From CAVURS01 sp963834425 (GTDB lineage Bacteria; Actinomycetota; Actinomycetes; Actinomycetales; CAVURS01), in contig CAWIBR010000013.1 of assembly GCA_963834425.1 (NCBI GenBank), forward strand, positions 434,001 through 498,000: a stretch of 64,000 nt of DNA, in the 5' to 3' direction. The notes under the pieces were generated by a model. The model saw nothing but the letters and a program-made list of their open reading frames with translations, ran no database searches and was not told where the DNA came from. A program made the position numbers and the translations under genes. Position 1 is the stretch's first letter. Each line of letters starts with the position of its first letter. Shown piece by piece: positions 27,368-36,830 of this stretch.

Positions 27368-27406
27368 GGAAGCGGCATCGCGGGGTGACCTGAGGAGATG
27401 GTCGGA

Positions 27407-28083
27407 ATGGACGATGTCCGGGCGCCGTCGGTGCTGTTCGTCTACTTCACCTACACCGGGCAGACGGTGAAGGTCCTCGATGAGGTGGCCGATGTGCTGC
27501 GGGGGCGGGGCTGTCAGGTGCACCTGGCCCCCATCGAGTTCACCGATCCGCGCTACGAGAAGCGGTTCGAGACCTTCCCGATGCCGCACCCGTTCCTCGA
27601 GGTTCTGGGCATGATCCCCGCCGAGCTGCGGCGCCGGCCGGGCAAGATCGGCATCCCCGACGTCGTGACCGACCGCGCGTACGACCTGGTCGTCTTCGGC
27701 TCCCCGACCTGGTGGCTCTCGACCAAGTGCCGATCCGGTCGTTCCTGGAATCGGAGACGGCCAGAAAGGTACTCGTGGGGAAGCCATTCACGGCAGCGGT
27801 TGTCTGCCGCCGTTACTGGCGCCACAACCTCAAGACGGTGCACCGGCTGGGGGTCAAACGCGGCGGCAACTTCATCGAGGGCATCCACTTCCGCTATGCC
27901 GGAGGCCAGGTGCGCTCGCTGCTTTCTCTCATCAGCTACCTGGGGTCCGGGGAGTACCGCAAGCGGTACTTCGGAGTGAAGATCCCACCGACGAACATCC
28001 AGGACGACCAGCTGGAGACGGCGAGAACGTTCGCCTCTGGCTTGGCCGATCGGCTCCTGGCAGCAGCGAGCCCTGCCAACTGA
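27407..28083 (+). CDS. Flavodoxin-like protein (frame break inside)
   Basis: A flavodoxin-fold protein of about 225 aa. The FMN-binding N-terminal loop is visible as VLFVYFTYTGQTVKVLDEVA, and a later loop as YDLVVFGSPTWWLST. The frame changes near 27727, where one G seems missing from an AAGG run; the second frame continues as VPIRSFLESETARKVLVGKP and RYWRHNLKTVHRLGVKRGG. The ATG at 27407 is used because GAGGAG at 27392-27397 touches the earlier ATG. The redox partner is unknown. It sits in a cluster of small stress-type genes. Confidence 0.78.
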
Positions 28084-28117
28084 ATTGATCAGCTCTATCT
28101 ACCCTTTGGAGGAGCAC

Positions 28118-28600
28118 GTGACTACATCGAGCGTTCGCCCGGCTCGACACATCCGACCGGTGGGACCGGTCGACGTTCTCGTCGTCGCCTTTCCTGAGGC
28201 AAGACCCGACGGGAGCATCGCGGAGGCCATCTCCGCCCTCGTCGCCAACGGCACGGTCCGGATCCTCGATCTCGTCCTGGCCTGGAAGGACGAGGACGGC
28301 CAGGTGACGCTGGCCGAGGTGACCGACCTGGACGGCGACGGCATCCCTGACTTGGTGGCGATCCAAGGCGACGTACCGGGCCTGCTCACGGACGCCGACG
28401 CCCAAGCGGCCATGGAGGCGCTGCCGCCCGGCTGTGCGGTGGCCCTGTTGGCGTGGGAGAACACCTGGGCGATCAGGGCCAGCATGGCTCTGCGTGAGAA
28501 AGGCGCGGTCGTATTGGGACATGAACGGATCCCGGCGAGTGACATCGACGCCGTGATGGACGAGCTCGAAGCCATGCTCGACAACGAGATCGAAAGCTGA
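28118..28600 (+). CDS. DUF6325-family protein
   Basis: A 160-aa soluble protein. It begins VGPVDVLVVAFPEARPDGSI and continues with ALVANGTVRILDLVLAWKDE, a Ca-like DLDGDGIPD turn, and CAVALLAWENTWAIRASMAL, the pattern of the DUF6325/DUF1269-like group, whose function is unknown. The open frame starts at 28085, but GGAGGAG at 28108-28114 precedes the GTG at 28118, which is taken as the start. In actinobacteria such genes are often followed by a SHOCT protein, as here. Confidence 0.8.
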   Translation: MTTSSVRPARHIRPVGPVDVLVVAFPEARPDGSIAEAISALVANGTVRILDLVLAWKDEDGQVTLAEVTDLDGDGIPDLVAIQGDVPGLLTDADAQAAMEALPPGCAVALLAWENTWAIRASMALREKGAVVLGHERIPASDIDAVMDELEAMLDNEIES

Positions 28601-28610
28601 GGGACTGAAC

Positions 28611-28922
28611 ATGCCCGGAATCATGAGACGCAGGATGCGCCGCAGGGCGATCGTCGGAGGGGCCGTCGTGGCCGGCGCCGCGGTGCACCACGCGCACAAG
28701 TCGGCCGCCGAGGAGCAAGCCGCGCAAGAACAGGCCCAGCTCCAGCAGGAGCAGGAGCAGCAGGCGTTGGCCGCCCAGGCCGCACAGCAGCAGGCTGCGG
28801 CTCCATCGACCGGACTTGGCAGCGCGCAGATCGACGAGCTGACCAAGCTCGCCGGGCTGCACGACCAGGGGATCCTGTCCGACGAGGAGTTCGCTGCCGA
28901 GAAGGCCAAAATCCTGGGCTGA
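28611..28922 (+). CDS. SHOCT-domain protein
   Basis: A 103-aa protein with a basic, weakly hydrophobic N-terminus (RRRAIVGGAVVAGAAVHHAH), a Gln-rich middle segment and a C-terminal SHOCT domain (IDELTKLAGLHDQGILSDEE then FAAEKAKILG). SHOCT domains are short helical hairpins found at protein ends; their role is unclear. It starts 10 bases after the DUF6325 stop, so the two are likely cotranscribed. It converges on the response regulator gene at 29024. Confidence 0.85.
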   Translation: MPGIMRRRMRRRAIVGGAVVAGAAVHHAHKSAAEEQAAQEQAQLQQEQEQQALAAQAAQQQAAAPSTGLGSAQIDELTKLAGLHDQGILSDEEFAAEKAKILG

Positions 28923-29023
28923 CCAATGAGGACGGCCTGGACGTGGGCAGCGCCTGACGTTCACGGCATGCGACGCGCCGTCGTCCTGCTGTCAGCGGGT
29001 CGGTTTGCGTGCTCCAAAGTTGC

Positions 29024-29680
29024 TCAGCCCGTCCCGCGGAGATAGGTGAGTACCGCGAGGACGCGGCGGTGATCGTCGTCCGTGTCCGGTAGGTCGAGCC
29101 TCGCGAAGATGCTCGAGATGTGCTTCTCGACGGCGCCCAGTGACACGACCATCGCCTTGGCGATGCCGGCGTTGGTGCGCCCCTCAGCCATCAGGGCGAG
29201 CGTCTCGCGTTCGCGCGGCGTGAGTGCGTCCAGTTGGCCACTGCCGGTGGCGGAGCGCGTCCGGACGAGTTCGGTCACCACCTCGCGGTCGAGCGCGGTG
29301 CCACCAGCCGCGACGCGTCGCAGCGCGTCGATGAAGTCGGCGATGTCGCTGACCCGCTCCTTGAGCAGATAGCCGACGCCGCCTCCCGGTGAGTCGAGCA
29401 GCTCGGCCGTGTACACGGGTTCGACGTACTGGGACAGGATCAACGTGCCGAGCGCTGGATGTGCGGCTCGCGCTGCGATCGCCGCGCGGATGCCTTCGTC
29501 GGCAAAGTTCGGGGGGAGTCGTACGTCGATGATCGCCAGTTCTGGATCGTGCTCGGTGACCATGTCCAGCAGCCCCGGGCCGGTGTCAGCGGTGGCGACG
29601 ACCTCGATCCCGGCGCCCTTCAGCAGGGCGACGAGTCCCTCCCGGAGCAGGGCGTGGTCTTCCGCGACCACTACGCGCAT
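29024..29680 (-). CDS. NarL/LuxR-type response regulator
   Basis: A 218-aa transcription factor with a receiver domain (MRVVVAEDHALLREGLVALL; phosphoacceptor in LAIIDVRLPP near residue 53; lysine in GYLLKERVSD) and a C-terminal LuxR helix-turn-helix (LTPRERETLALMAEGRTNAG, AVEKHISSIFARLDL). Its ATG overlaps the end of the kinase gene by ten bases, so they are translationally coupled. With the upstream MMPL gene they form one operon; control of that transporter is the simplest guess. Confidence 0.95.
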   Translation of the reverse strand: MRVVVAEDHALLREGLVALLKGAGIEVVATADTGPGLLDMVTEHDPELAIIDVRLPPNFADEGIRAAIAARAAHPALGTLILSQYVEPVYTAELLDSPGGGVGYLLKERVSDIADFIDALRRVAAGGTALDREVVTELVRTRSATGSGQLDALTPRERETLALMAEGRTNAGIAKAMVVSLGAVEKHISSIFARLDLPDTDDDHRRVLAVLTYLRGTG

Positions 29681-30712
29681 GGCAGTTCCACATGCAGGTG
29701 AGTGCCTCCGCCGTCGGGCGAGGCAAAGGTGAGCGAGCCATCGAGAGCCTCGACTCGGGCGCGCAATCCTTCCAGGCCGCTGCCTGTCGGGTCGGCACCA
29801 CCCGGGCCGTCGTCGGTGACATCGACAACCAGGGTGTTCGGCTGCAGGGCGAGCCCGATTCGCACGCCGGCCCCAGGGGCGTGCTTGGTGGCGTTGGTCA
29901 GTGCCTCCGCGATCACGAAGTACGCCGCGTTCTCGACGGCGGGCGGAACTCGCTTGCCATCGTTGTCGGCGCTGACCACCAGCGATGCATGTCCGCGATC
30001 GGCCAGCGACTGAGCTGCCGCGATCAGTCCGCGATCCGCCAGCACCGGGGGCGCGATGCCGCGAGCGAGGTCGCGCAGTTCCTGGATGGCAACGGTGGCC
30101 TCCTCCCTGGCAGCACGAACCAGCGCGGCAGCTTCAGGCTCGTGGGCGAGCGCGGCCTCGGCCCGGCCGAGTTGCATGGTCAACGCGACGAGGCGAGCCT
30201 GGGCGCCGTCGTGCAGATCGCGCTCGATGCGACGCAGTTCGGCCGCTTGGGCATCGACCGCCTGACGGCGGGTGCGACTCAGCGTGTCGACTCGCTCCTG
30301 CAGCTCCCGGGCTTGTAGCTGAGGCACCTCCGCGCGCAGGTCGATGAGCGCATGCAACCCGAGGAGAAGGGCCAGCCCCAAGACCGACCACAACACCCAC
30401 AGACCGGCAGCGCCGACGAAAACCCAGACGAGCACCAGGACCGCAGCGATCGGTGACGCTGACGTCCAGATGCCACCAAACGCGCGTCCGTGCAGTGTTC
30501 GGCCGGGCGCCGAGATGCTTCCACCAGATGAAGGGGGCCAACACGACCCCGCAGCCGAGGATCACCCAACAAGGCCAGAAGTAGCCACCTCCGGTCGCGG
30601 CCCAGATCACCGTGCTGCCCAGCACCACAAGTGCTGCGAGGGCGATCGAGAAGGCAAACGGGGACGTCGTGGAGCGGCGCTTCGCGCCGTACGTAACGGG
30701 GCCTGCACTCAT
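29671..30712 (-). CDS. NarL-family sensor histidine kinase (frame break inside)
   Basis: A membrane HisKA_3-type kinase of about 347 aa. ATG 30712 overlaps the MMPL stop (ATGA). The first frame encodes helices IALAALVVLGSTVIWAATGG and YFWPCWVILGCGVVLAPFIW; the frame changes near 30450, and the second continues as IAAVLVLVWVFVGAAGLWVL and LGLALLLGLHALIDLRAEV. The phosphoacceptor histidine is in ERDLHDGAQARLVALTMQLG and the ATPase part in AEALTNATKHA and TDDGPGGADPTGSGL. No extracellular sensor domain is evident, so the signal is probably sensed in the membrane. Confidence 0.9.
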
Positions 30713-32992
30713 CCTGCGACCTGCACAGTGCCAGCTGCCACCTCCGCATCCTCGCATCCCCGGATGCGCCAGCCACGTTCTCCGAGAAGGGCTACGGCCG
30801 CAGGCAGCGCGACGCCCCGCACGAGAGTCGCATCGAGCAGCACCGCCGCGGCGAGGCCGACGCCCAGCTGCTTGAACGTGATGACGCCCATGGTGGCGAA
30901 GATCGAGAACACGGCCACCATCACGACGGCGGCGCTGGTCACCGTGCCGCCAGTCGCCGCGACACCTTCGGCAGCCGCCGCCCGCGGAGCCAGACCTCTC
31001 AGTCGCGCCTCACGGATCCGTTCGAGGACGAGCACCGTGTAGTCCATCGAAAGACCGAAGAGCACCACGAACATGAACAGTGGTAGCCAGTTGATGATCC
31101 ACCCGGTCGAGTGGAAGCCCAGCAAGTCCTCGGCCCACGTGTGCTGGAAGACCGCGGTCAGGATCCCGTAGGCCGCCCCGACGGACAGCAGGTTCAGCAG
31201 CATCATCGAGGCCGCCAGTAGCGGCGCGCGGAACGCCAGCATCAACAGGACGAACCCGAGCAGCAGCACGAAGCCGATCACCAACGGCGTCACCTCGCTC
31301 ATCCGATGCGAGTAGTCCACGCTGGAGGCGACGTCGCCCGTGACCAACGCGGCGGAGCTGACCCCGGCGATCGCTGTCGCACTGTCGGCGACGTCACCGC
31401 GCAGGCGGTCGACCATGGCCTTGGAGGCGGTGCGCCCGACATCGGGCATCGGCACGTCGACGCGAGCGAGGCTGCCGTCGGCTGAGACGGCAACGGTGAC
31501 ATCGCCTCGGCCACCGGTGACAGCCAACGCGCGATGGCCGAGCTTGGCCAGACCGTCGCGCGCGGTCGGGGTAGCGAGGCCGTGCCCGCTCACGACGAGC
31601 TCCGCGTCCTGTGGCGCACCGGGGAATGTCTGCTCGATGGCGTTGGCGGCCTGCACCACCGGGAGGTCCTGCGGCAGGTCGGAGGCTTGCAGGTCACCTG
31701 TGTGCATACCGACCATCGGCAGGGCGAGGGCGCCCAGCACGAGCACCGAGCCGAGCAGGGCCAGGCGCGGGCGGTGGGTGACGCGACGGGCCAGTGCTGC
31801 CCACACGCCGGTGCGGCGTCCGGCCCGAAGCTGGCGGCGCTCGCGGGCTGCGATGCGGCGGCGGTAGCCGGGGATCCGGCCGCGGTCAACGCGGTCGCCG
31901 AGCAGGGCGAGCATGGCGGGCAGCACCGTCAGCGATCCGATCACGGCGATGGCGACGACCACGATCGTGCCCAGACCTATCGAAAGGAAGTCCCCGGCGC
32001 CGGTGAGGAGCAGGCCGGTCAGAGCAGCCACCACGGTGAGCCCAGCAATGAGGATCGCGCGGCCCACGGAGGATGCCGCGGCCTCGAGTGCAGAGTCGGT
32101 CGTGGCGCTGCCCTGCCGGCGCGCAGGTCCGTGCCCTCGGCGCCGCTCTTCCCGTTCACGGCGCACGTAGAACAGTGAGTAGTCGACTCCGACCGCTAGA
32201 CCGATGAGTACGACGATGGCCGAGGTCGATTGGCTGTTGGGCGCGAGGTGCGAAACCAGCCCGAGAGCGCCGATCGCGGCCGCTACTGCAGTGATGCCGA
32301 GGATCAGCGGCACACACGCTGCCACCAGAGCCCCGAACGCCAGAACCAGGATCACCAAGGTGATCGGCAGCGCGATCAGTTCGGCGTGGCTCAGGTCCTT
32401 GCTGATCAGGTCGTTGATCGCCTTGTTCTGCGTACCCTCGCCAGCCTCGCGAACCACGGTCCCGGCGTGTGCTCGTTCGACGACCGCGTCGAGGGCCAGC
32501 AGGTCGGCGACGTGGTCTTGCGCCGTGTCGGGGTCACCCCGTAGCTGGACCTGGACAAGCACGGCTCGGCCGCCATCGGCGATCAACTCTCGCGACTGTT
32601 CCGGCCCGACCACTGAGGCGACCTGGGGCAGGGCGGCGGCTCTCTTGCTCAGATCGGCCGCTGCGGCCGCGGCTGCACGTGGTGTCGCGGCGGTGATCAG
32701 GACACTCTCGGACGCGGGGTTGAGCAGCCGTTCGTGCTGCAGCAGCGCGTCGGCCTGGGCGGACTGGCCGACCTCGGACTGCACGTTCGGTCAAGGACGT
32801 GGTGCCGGCCGAGGCGCCGACGAAAATGCAGGCCACCACGAGCAGTAGCCAGGCGGCGATGATCGTTTTTGGGCGACGCTGAGCGGCGCGCGCTGCCGCA
32901 GCTGCGAGCCGGCCGGTCGTGGTGCGCGCTGCGGTCGGCTCGCGGGTGTCGGCGATGCTGCGGGCGGGATCGTGGGTGACGGAGGTGCTCAT
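30709..32992 (-). CDS. MMPL-family RND transporter (frame break inside)
   Basis: A resistance-nodulation-division-like exporter of about 760 aa with 12 predicted helices. ATG 32992 starts a cytosolic leader and helix 1 (KTIIAAWLLLVVACIFVGAS). The frame changes near 32789, where SLTER gives way to VQSEVGQSAQADALLQHERL. Two half-repeats follow; the second carries LFGLSMDYTVLVLERIREAR, the MMPL motif with the membrane Asp-Tyr relay, and the first has LIGLAVGVDYSLFYVRRERE. MMPL proteins export lipids or hydrophobic compounds. It is the first gene of an operon with a kinase and regulator. Confidence 0.92.
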
Positions 32993-33241
32993 GGATCGAG
33001 TGTCGAAGCACGCGAGCGGCCGGTCACTGGAGTCTCCCGGCCTCTGACCCGGGGCGATCCCCCGAGTTGATGGTCGGGTTAACCCCCGGTTGGGCCGCTA
33101 CGTGCGAATCACCAGGGTCCGCTGATCGCGGCCGAAGCCCGCGCCGTACGTCTCACCCGGCTCGGGTGTGGACGGGAGAAAACCCAGGGACCACGATGTG
33201 CCTGCCACGGGGCGCCTTCGGGCCTAGGTAGGGAGAGCAGG

Positions 33242-34787
33242 ATGACAGAGCAGTCCGCGACGTCGAGCGAGCAGTCGGCAGCGAACGACGAGTCACTGAG
33301 CAACAGCGTCGATGAGTACCGCCGCGTTCGCGAGGAGCTGGAGCGGGGTGTGCTGCCGCTGGCCACGTCGGTGGACGGGCGCCAGTTCACCTTCCAGGCG
33401 TCCCTGCACGGCCTGACGTTGCAGACCGGGGGTTACGTCATCCTCGAAGGAGCGGAGGGCGAGGGCCGACTCGGGCAGATCCTGACGATGCGCTCGGACA
33501 CCTCCTCGGTCCAGCCGGGCGCCGGCCCGGCTGGTTCCAGTTCGGGAATCCAGATCCGCGCGGCCCGCGGAGACGGCACGATCCTGGACGGGATCGGCCA
33601 GCCGTTCCACGATGCCCGGGTCCGTCCCGCGACCCCGGCCGAGGTCGAAGCCTGGTTCGTGCGGGTGCGACCGCACCGCTCCGCGCTGGCGATCGGCGAG
33701 CTGCTGCTGGCCCCCGGAGTGACCGCAGCCCTCGATGCCGGCGGCTTCAACCGGCACACCTTCATGTGCGGTCAGTCCGGCTCGGGCAAGACGTACTCCT
33801 TGGGTCTCGTCCTGGAGCGCCTGCTCGTGGACACCAGCCTGCAGATGATCATCCTCGACCCCAACTCCGACTACGTCCGACTGGCCGAGATGCGGGAGTC
33901 GGCCGACCCAAGCGCCGCTGCGGCTTACGCGTCGGCGGCCGAGGGGGTGGCCGTGTGGCAGAACGCCCCTGAGGCAGCGCACCCGCTGCGACTGCAGTTC
34001 GCGGACGTCGACACGGCCGCCCAGGCCGCCGTCTTCGGCCTCGACCCGATCAAGGACCGCGAGGAGTACGCCGCGCTGTCCGGGATCCTCGCGGCGGGCC
34101 GCAAGGGTCAGGCGCTCATCACCGGCCTGGACGCCCTGGTCACCTCGGAGAACCCGGACGTGCGCCAGCTGGGCCTGCGAGCAGCCAACCTGGGACTGAT
34201 GAACTGGTCCATCTGGAGCCGCGGTCAGGGCCGGTCGTTGGTCGACGAGCTCGAGCAGCCGACCTCGCGGTGCCTGGTGATCGACCTCGGCTCCCTGGAC
34301 TCGATCGCCGAGCAGCGACTCATCGCCGAGACCGTCCTATCGACCCTGTGGCGAAACCGCGCCCGCCGCCAGCCCTGCCTGGTCGTCATCGACGAGGCGC
34401 ACAACGTCTGCCCGAGCGCGCCGACCGACGCAGTCACCGGGCTCGCCGCGAACTACGCGGCCCTCATCGCCGCCGAAGGCCGCAAGTTCGGGCTGTACCT
34501 GCTGACCTCGACCCAGCGTCCGCAGAAGGTGAACGAGGAGGTGCTCACCCAGTGCGACAACCTGCTCCTGATGCGGATGAACTCCGACGCCGACCTCGAG
34601 TACCTGCGGGAGACGTTCTCCTTCGTGCCGTCGGGGCTGATCAGGCGGGCCACCACCTTCGGCCTGGGCGAGACGCTGGTGGGCGGCAAGTTCTTCCCCC
34701 ACCCGACGTACGTCAAGTTCGGTGCCCGGATGTCGCAGGAAGGCGGTGCCGACATCCCGACCGCCTGGGCCAACGCAGGCGAGCTAG
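33242..34787 (+). CDS. HerA/DUF87-like ATP-binding protein (natural stop lost)
   Basis: A 514-aa P-loop ATPase of the HerA-FtsK group. After a 150-residue N-terminal part (FTFQASLHGLTLQTGGYVIL) it has Walker A FMCGQSGSGKTYSLGLVLE near residue 180, LDPNSDYVRLAE, Walker B LVVIDEAHNVCPS near 381, and the arginine-containing LTSTQRPQKVNEEVLTQCDN. HerA-like proteins move DNA or other polymers; no NurA-type nuclease is adjacent. The frame has no stop at the expected end and nominally runs to 35965 over two opposing genes. A one-base shift after DIPTAWAN would use TAG 34785-34787, and this end is adopted. RBS GGGAGAGCAGG precedes ATG 33242. Confidence 0.85.
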
Positions 34788-35050
34788 GAGCGGGTCCGCC
34801 GGACCTCGGCCAGCGCGGCCTGGATGTCGGCCGCGACCTCGTCCTTCCGAATCCCGAGCTGGGCCAGGACGCCGTTGTCGTCCTCGGTCTCGAGCAGCGC
34901 GAGGAGCAGGTGCTCGGTGCCGATGTAGTTGTGATTGAGCCGCAAGGCTTCCCGTGCGGTCAGCTCGAGGACCTTGACCGACGAGGCGTCGTACGGAATC
35001 AGGCTGGGCAGGGGCTCGGACGCTGGCGGGGGAGTCGCCGCGCGCGTCAA
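34784..35050 (-). CDS. Clp N-domain protein, half-domain only
   Basis: An 88-aa protein with a single ClpC-type N-domain repeat: VKVLELTAREALRLNHNYIG followed by TEHLLLALLE and GVLAQLGIRKDEV. Clp N domains normally contain two such repeats and recognise substrates or adaptors. The first repeat is missing and no ATPase domain follows. The only available start is TTG 35050, just inside a 17-bp palindrome, and a stop lies ten codons further upstream. It may be a remnant of a longer gene or a mis-sequenced one. It converges on the HerA-like gene and follows the SulP gene by 30 bases. Confidence 0.65.
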   Translation of the reverse strand: MTRAATPPPASEPLPSLIPYDASSVKVLELTAREALRLNHNYIGTEHLLLALLETEDDNGVLAQLGIRKDEVAADIQAALAEVRRTRS

Positions 35051-35062
35051 CCTCGGGTTGAC
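35046..35062. promoter_or_regulatory. Perfect 7-bp dyad at the Clp N-domain start
   Basis: GTCAACC, a TCG spacer and GGTTGAC form a perfect inverted repeat between the SulP stop and the Clp N-domain gene, overlapping its TTG start codon. It could be an operator or a small hairpin. The regulator is unknown. Confidence 0.4.
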
Positions 35063-35080
35063 GTCGCCGAGGGAGCGGTG

Positions 35081-36830
35081 TCACCGGGGTTCCGGTGGCT
35101 GCCAGGTCGCCCCCGTCTCGCGGATGTACTGGTCGACGGCGTCGCCGATGGTGGCGAAGAAGTGCGCCGGGTCGATCGTGCTGGTCAACTCGTAACGCTC
35201 GATCTTGTCCCGGACGGGGTCCTTCATCGCGGCGAAGATCAGCGAGACGCCCCGCTCGTTGAGCCAGTCGTCCAGCTCTTGCAGCATGTCCGCGGCCGTG
35301 GTGTCGACGTCCGTGACGGGTTCGGCGGCGACGATGACCCAGCGCAGGCCGGGGTGCTGGTCGGCGATCTCGCGCACATGGTGAGCGAAGGTGCGGGCGT
35401 TGGCGAAGATGAGGGGCGCGTCGAAGCGGTAGACGACCAGGCCGGGAAGGTGTTCGGCCTCGGGATGGTTCGTCGTGTCGTGCAGCCCGGCCAGTCCGTG
35501 GACTCGGCCGAGCTCGACCTGGTGCGGCCACCACGCGCGGCGGAACACGTTGAGGATCGACAAGCCGACAGCGATGGCGATGCCGGGCAGCACGCCGAGG
35601 AGCGCGACGCCGAGCAGCGCGGCGATCGAGAGTGCGAACTCGGTACGCCGCTGATGCCACAGCCGCATCGTCCCTGCGACATCGGCGAGCGAGAGCGCCG
35701 CGGCAATGACGACGGCACCGAGGGTTGGCTGCGGCACGTACTGCATCAGGGAGGTCGCGAAGACGAGCACGAGCGTGATGACGCCGGCCCCGACCACCCC
35801 GGTGAGCTGGGTACGGGCGCCGGCCTGGTCGGCCACGGCAGTGCGCGATCCGCTGGTGCTGACCGGGAAACCCTGGAACAGCCCGGCGGCGATGTTGGCC
35901 GCGCCGATCCCGATCATCTCCTGGTTGCCGTGGACGCGCTCGCCGCGTCGCGCGGCGAACGATGACGCCGTCGACATCGTGTCGGCCAGGGCGACCACGG
36001 AGATCGCGAGCGCGCCGACGACCAGCATCGACAGGTCGTGCCATGACACCGCGGGGATGGTGAACGGCGGGAACCCTTGCGGCAGTACGCCGATGGTGTC
36101 GACCCCGTGCTTCTCGAGGTCGAAGGAGCTGACGATCAGCGAGGAGAGGACGACCGCGACGAGCACAGCCGGCACGCGCGGAAGGATCCGTTGCAGCACC
36201 AGGATCCCGACGAGTGACCCGATCCCGAGCGCGGCAGCCGTGGCATTGGCCTTGCCGTCCGCGAGCCCGGTCAGAGAACGCGCGCGCCTCGTCCACGAGG
36301 CCGTCGGCGTCGATCGAGAAGCCGAGCAGCTTCGGCAGCTGGCCGACCACGATCGTGATGGCGAGCCCGTTCAGGTAGCCGATCTGGGTCGGCTTCGAGA
36401 GCAGGTCCGCGACGAAGCCGAGCCGGAACACCCCCGCCAGCGTCAGGAACAGGCCGACCAGCAGGGCCAGGATCGACGCCAGCGCGACCGCACGCTTGGG
36501 GTCCCCGCCGGCGAGCAGCAGCGGAGCGATCGTCGCCGCGACCATCGGTCCGAGCGAGGAGTCCGGCCCCAGCACGAGCACCCGAGAAGGGCCGAAGACG
36601 GCGTAGCCGAGTAGGCACAGGATCGAGGTGTAGAGGCCGGTCACCGGCGGCAGGCCGGCGAGCTCGGCGTACGCCATGCCCTGCGGCACGAGCAGCGCCG
36701 ACAGCACCAGCCCAGCGACGACGTCGCGCGGGAGCCAGCCGCGCTGGTAGTCGCGCAATGCTCCCCATCCGGGGATAGACGTGGGAACGCTGCGGTGCTG
36801 CGAGGGCGGCGATTGCGGAGCTGTCGTCAT
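35081..36830 (-). CDS. SulP-family anion transporter with STAS domain (frame break inside)
   Basis: A sulfate/bicarbonate-type transporter of about 582 aa. The N-terminal part has DVVAGLVLSALLVPQGMAYA, the SulP signature, and PVTGLYTSILCLLGYAVFG. The frame changes near 36272 (VDEARAF then LTGLADGKANATAAALGIGS), and the second frame contains FPVSTSGSRTAVADQAGART, the conserved anion-site segment, ending in a STAS domain (LVVYRFDAPLIFANARTFAH, VDTTAADMLQELDDWL). ATG 36830 overlaps the antiporter stop (ATGA), so it is translated from the kinase-regulator-antiporter operon. The substrate may be sulfate or bicarbonate. Confidence 0.92.
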
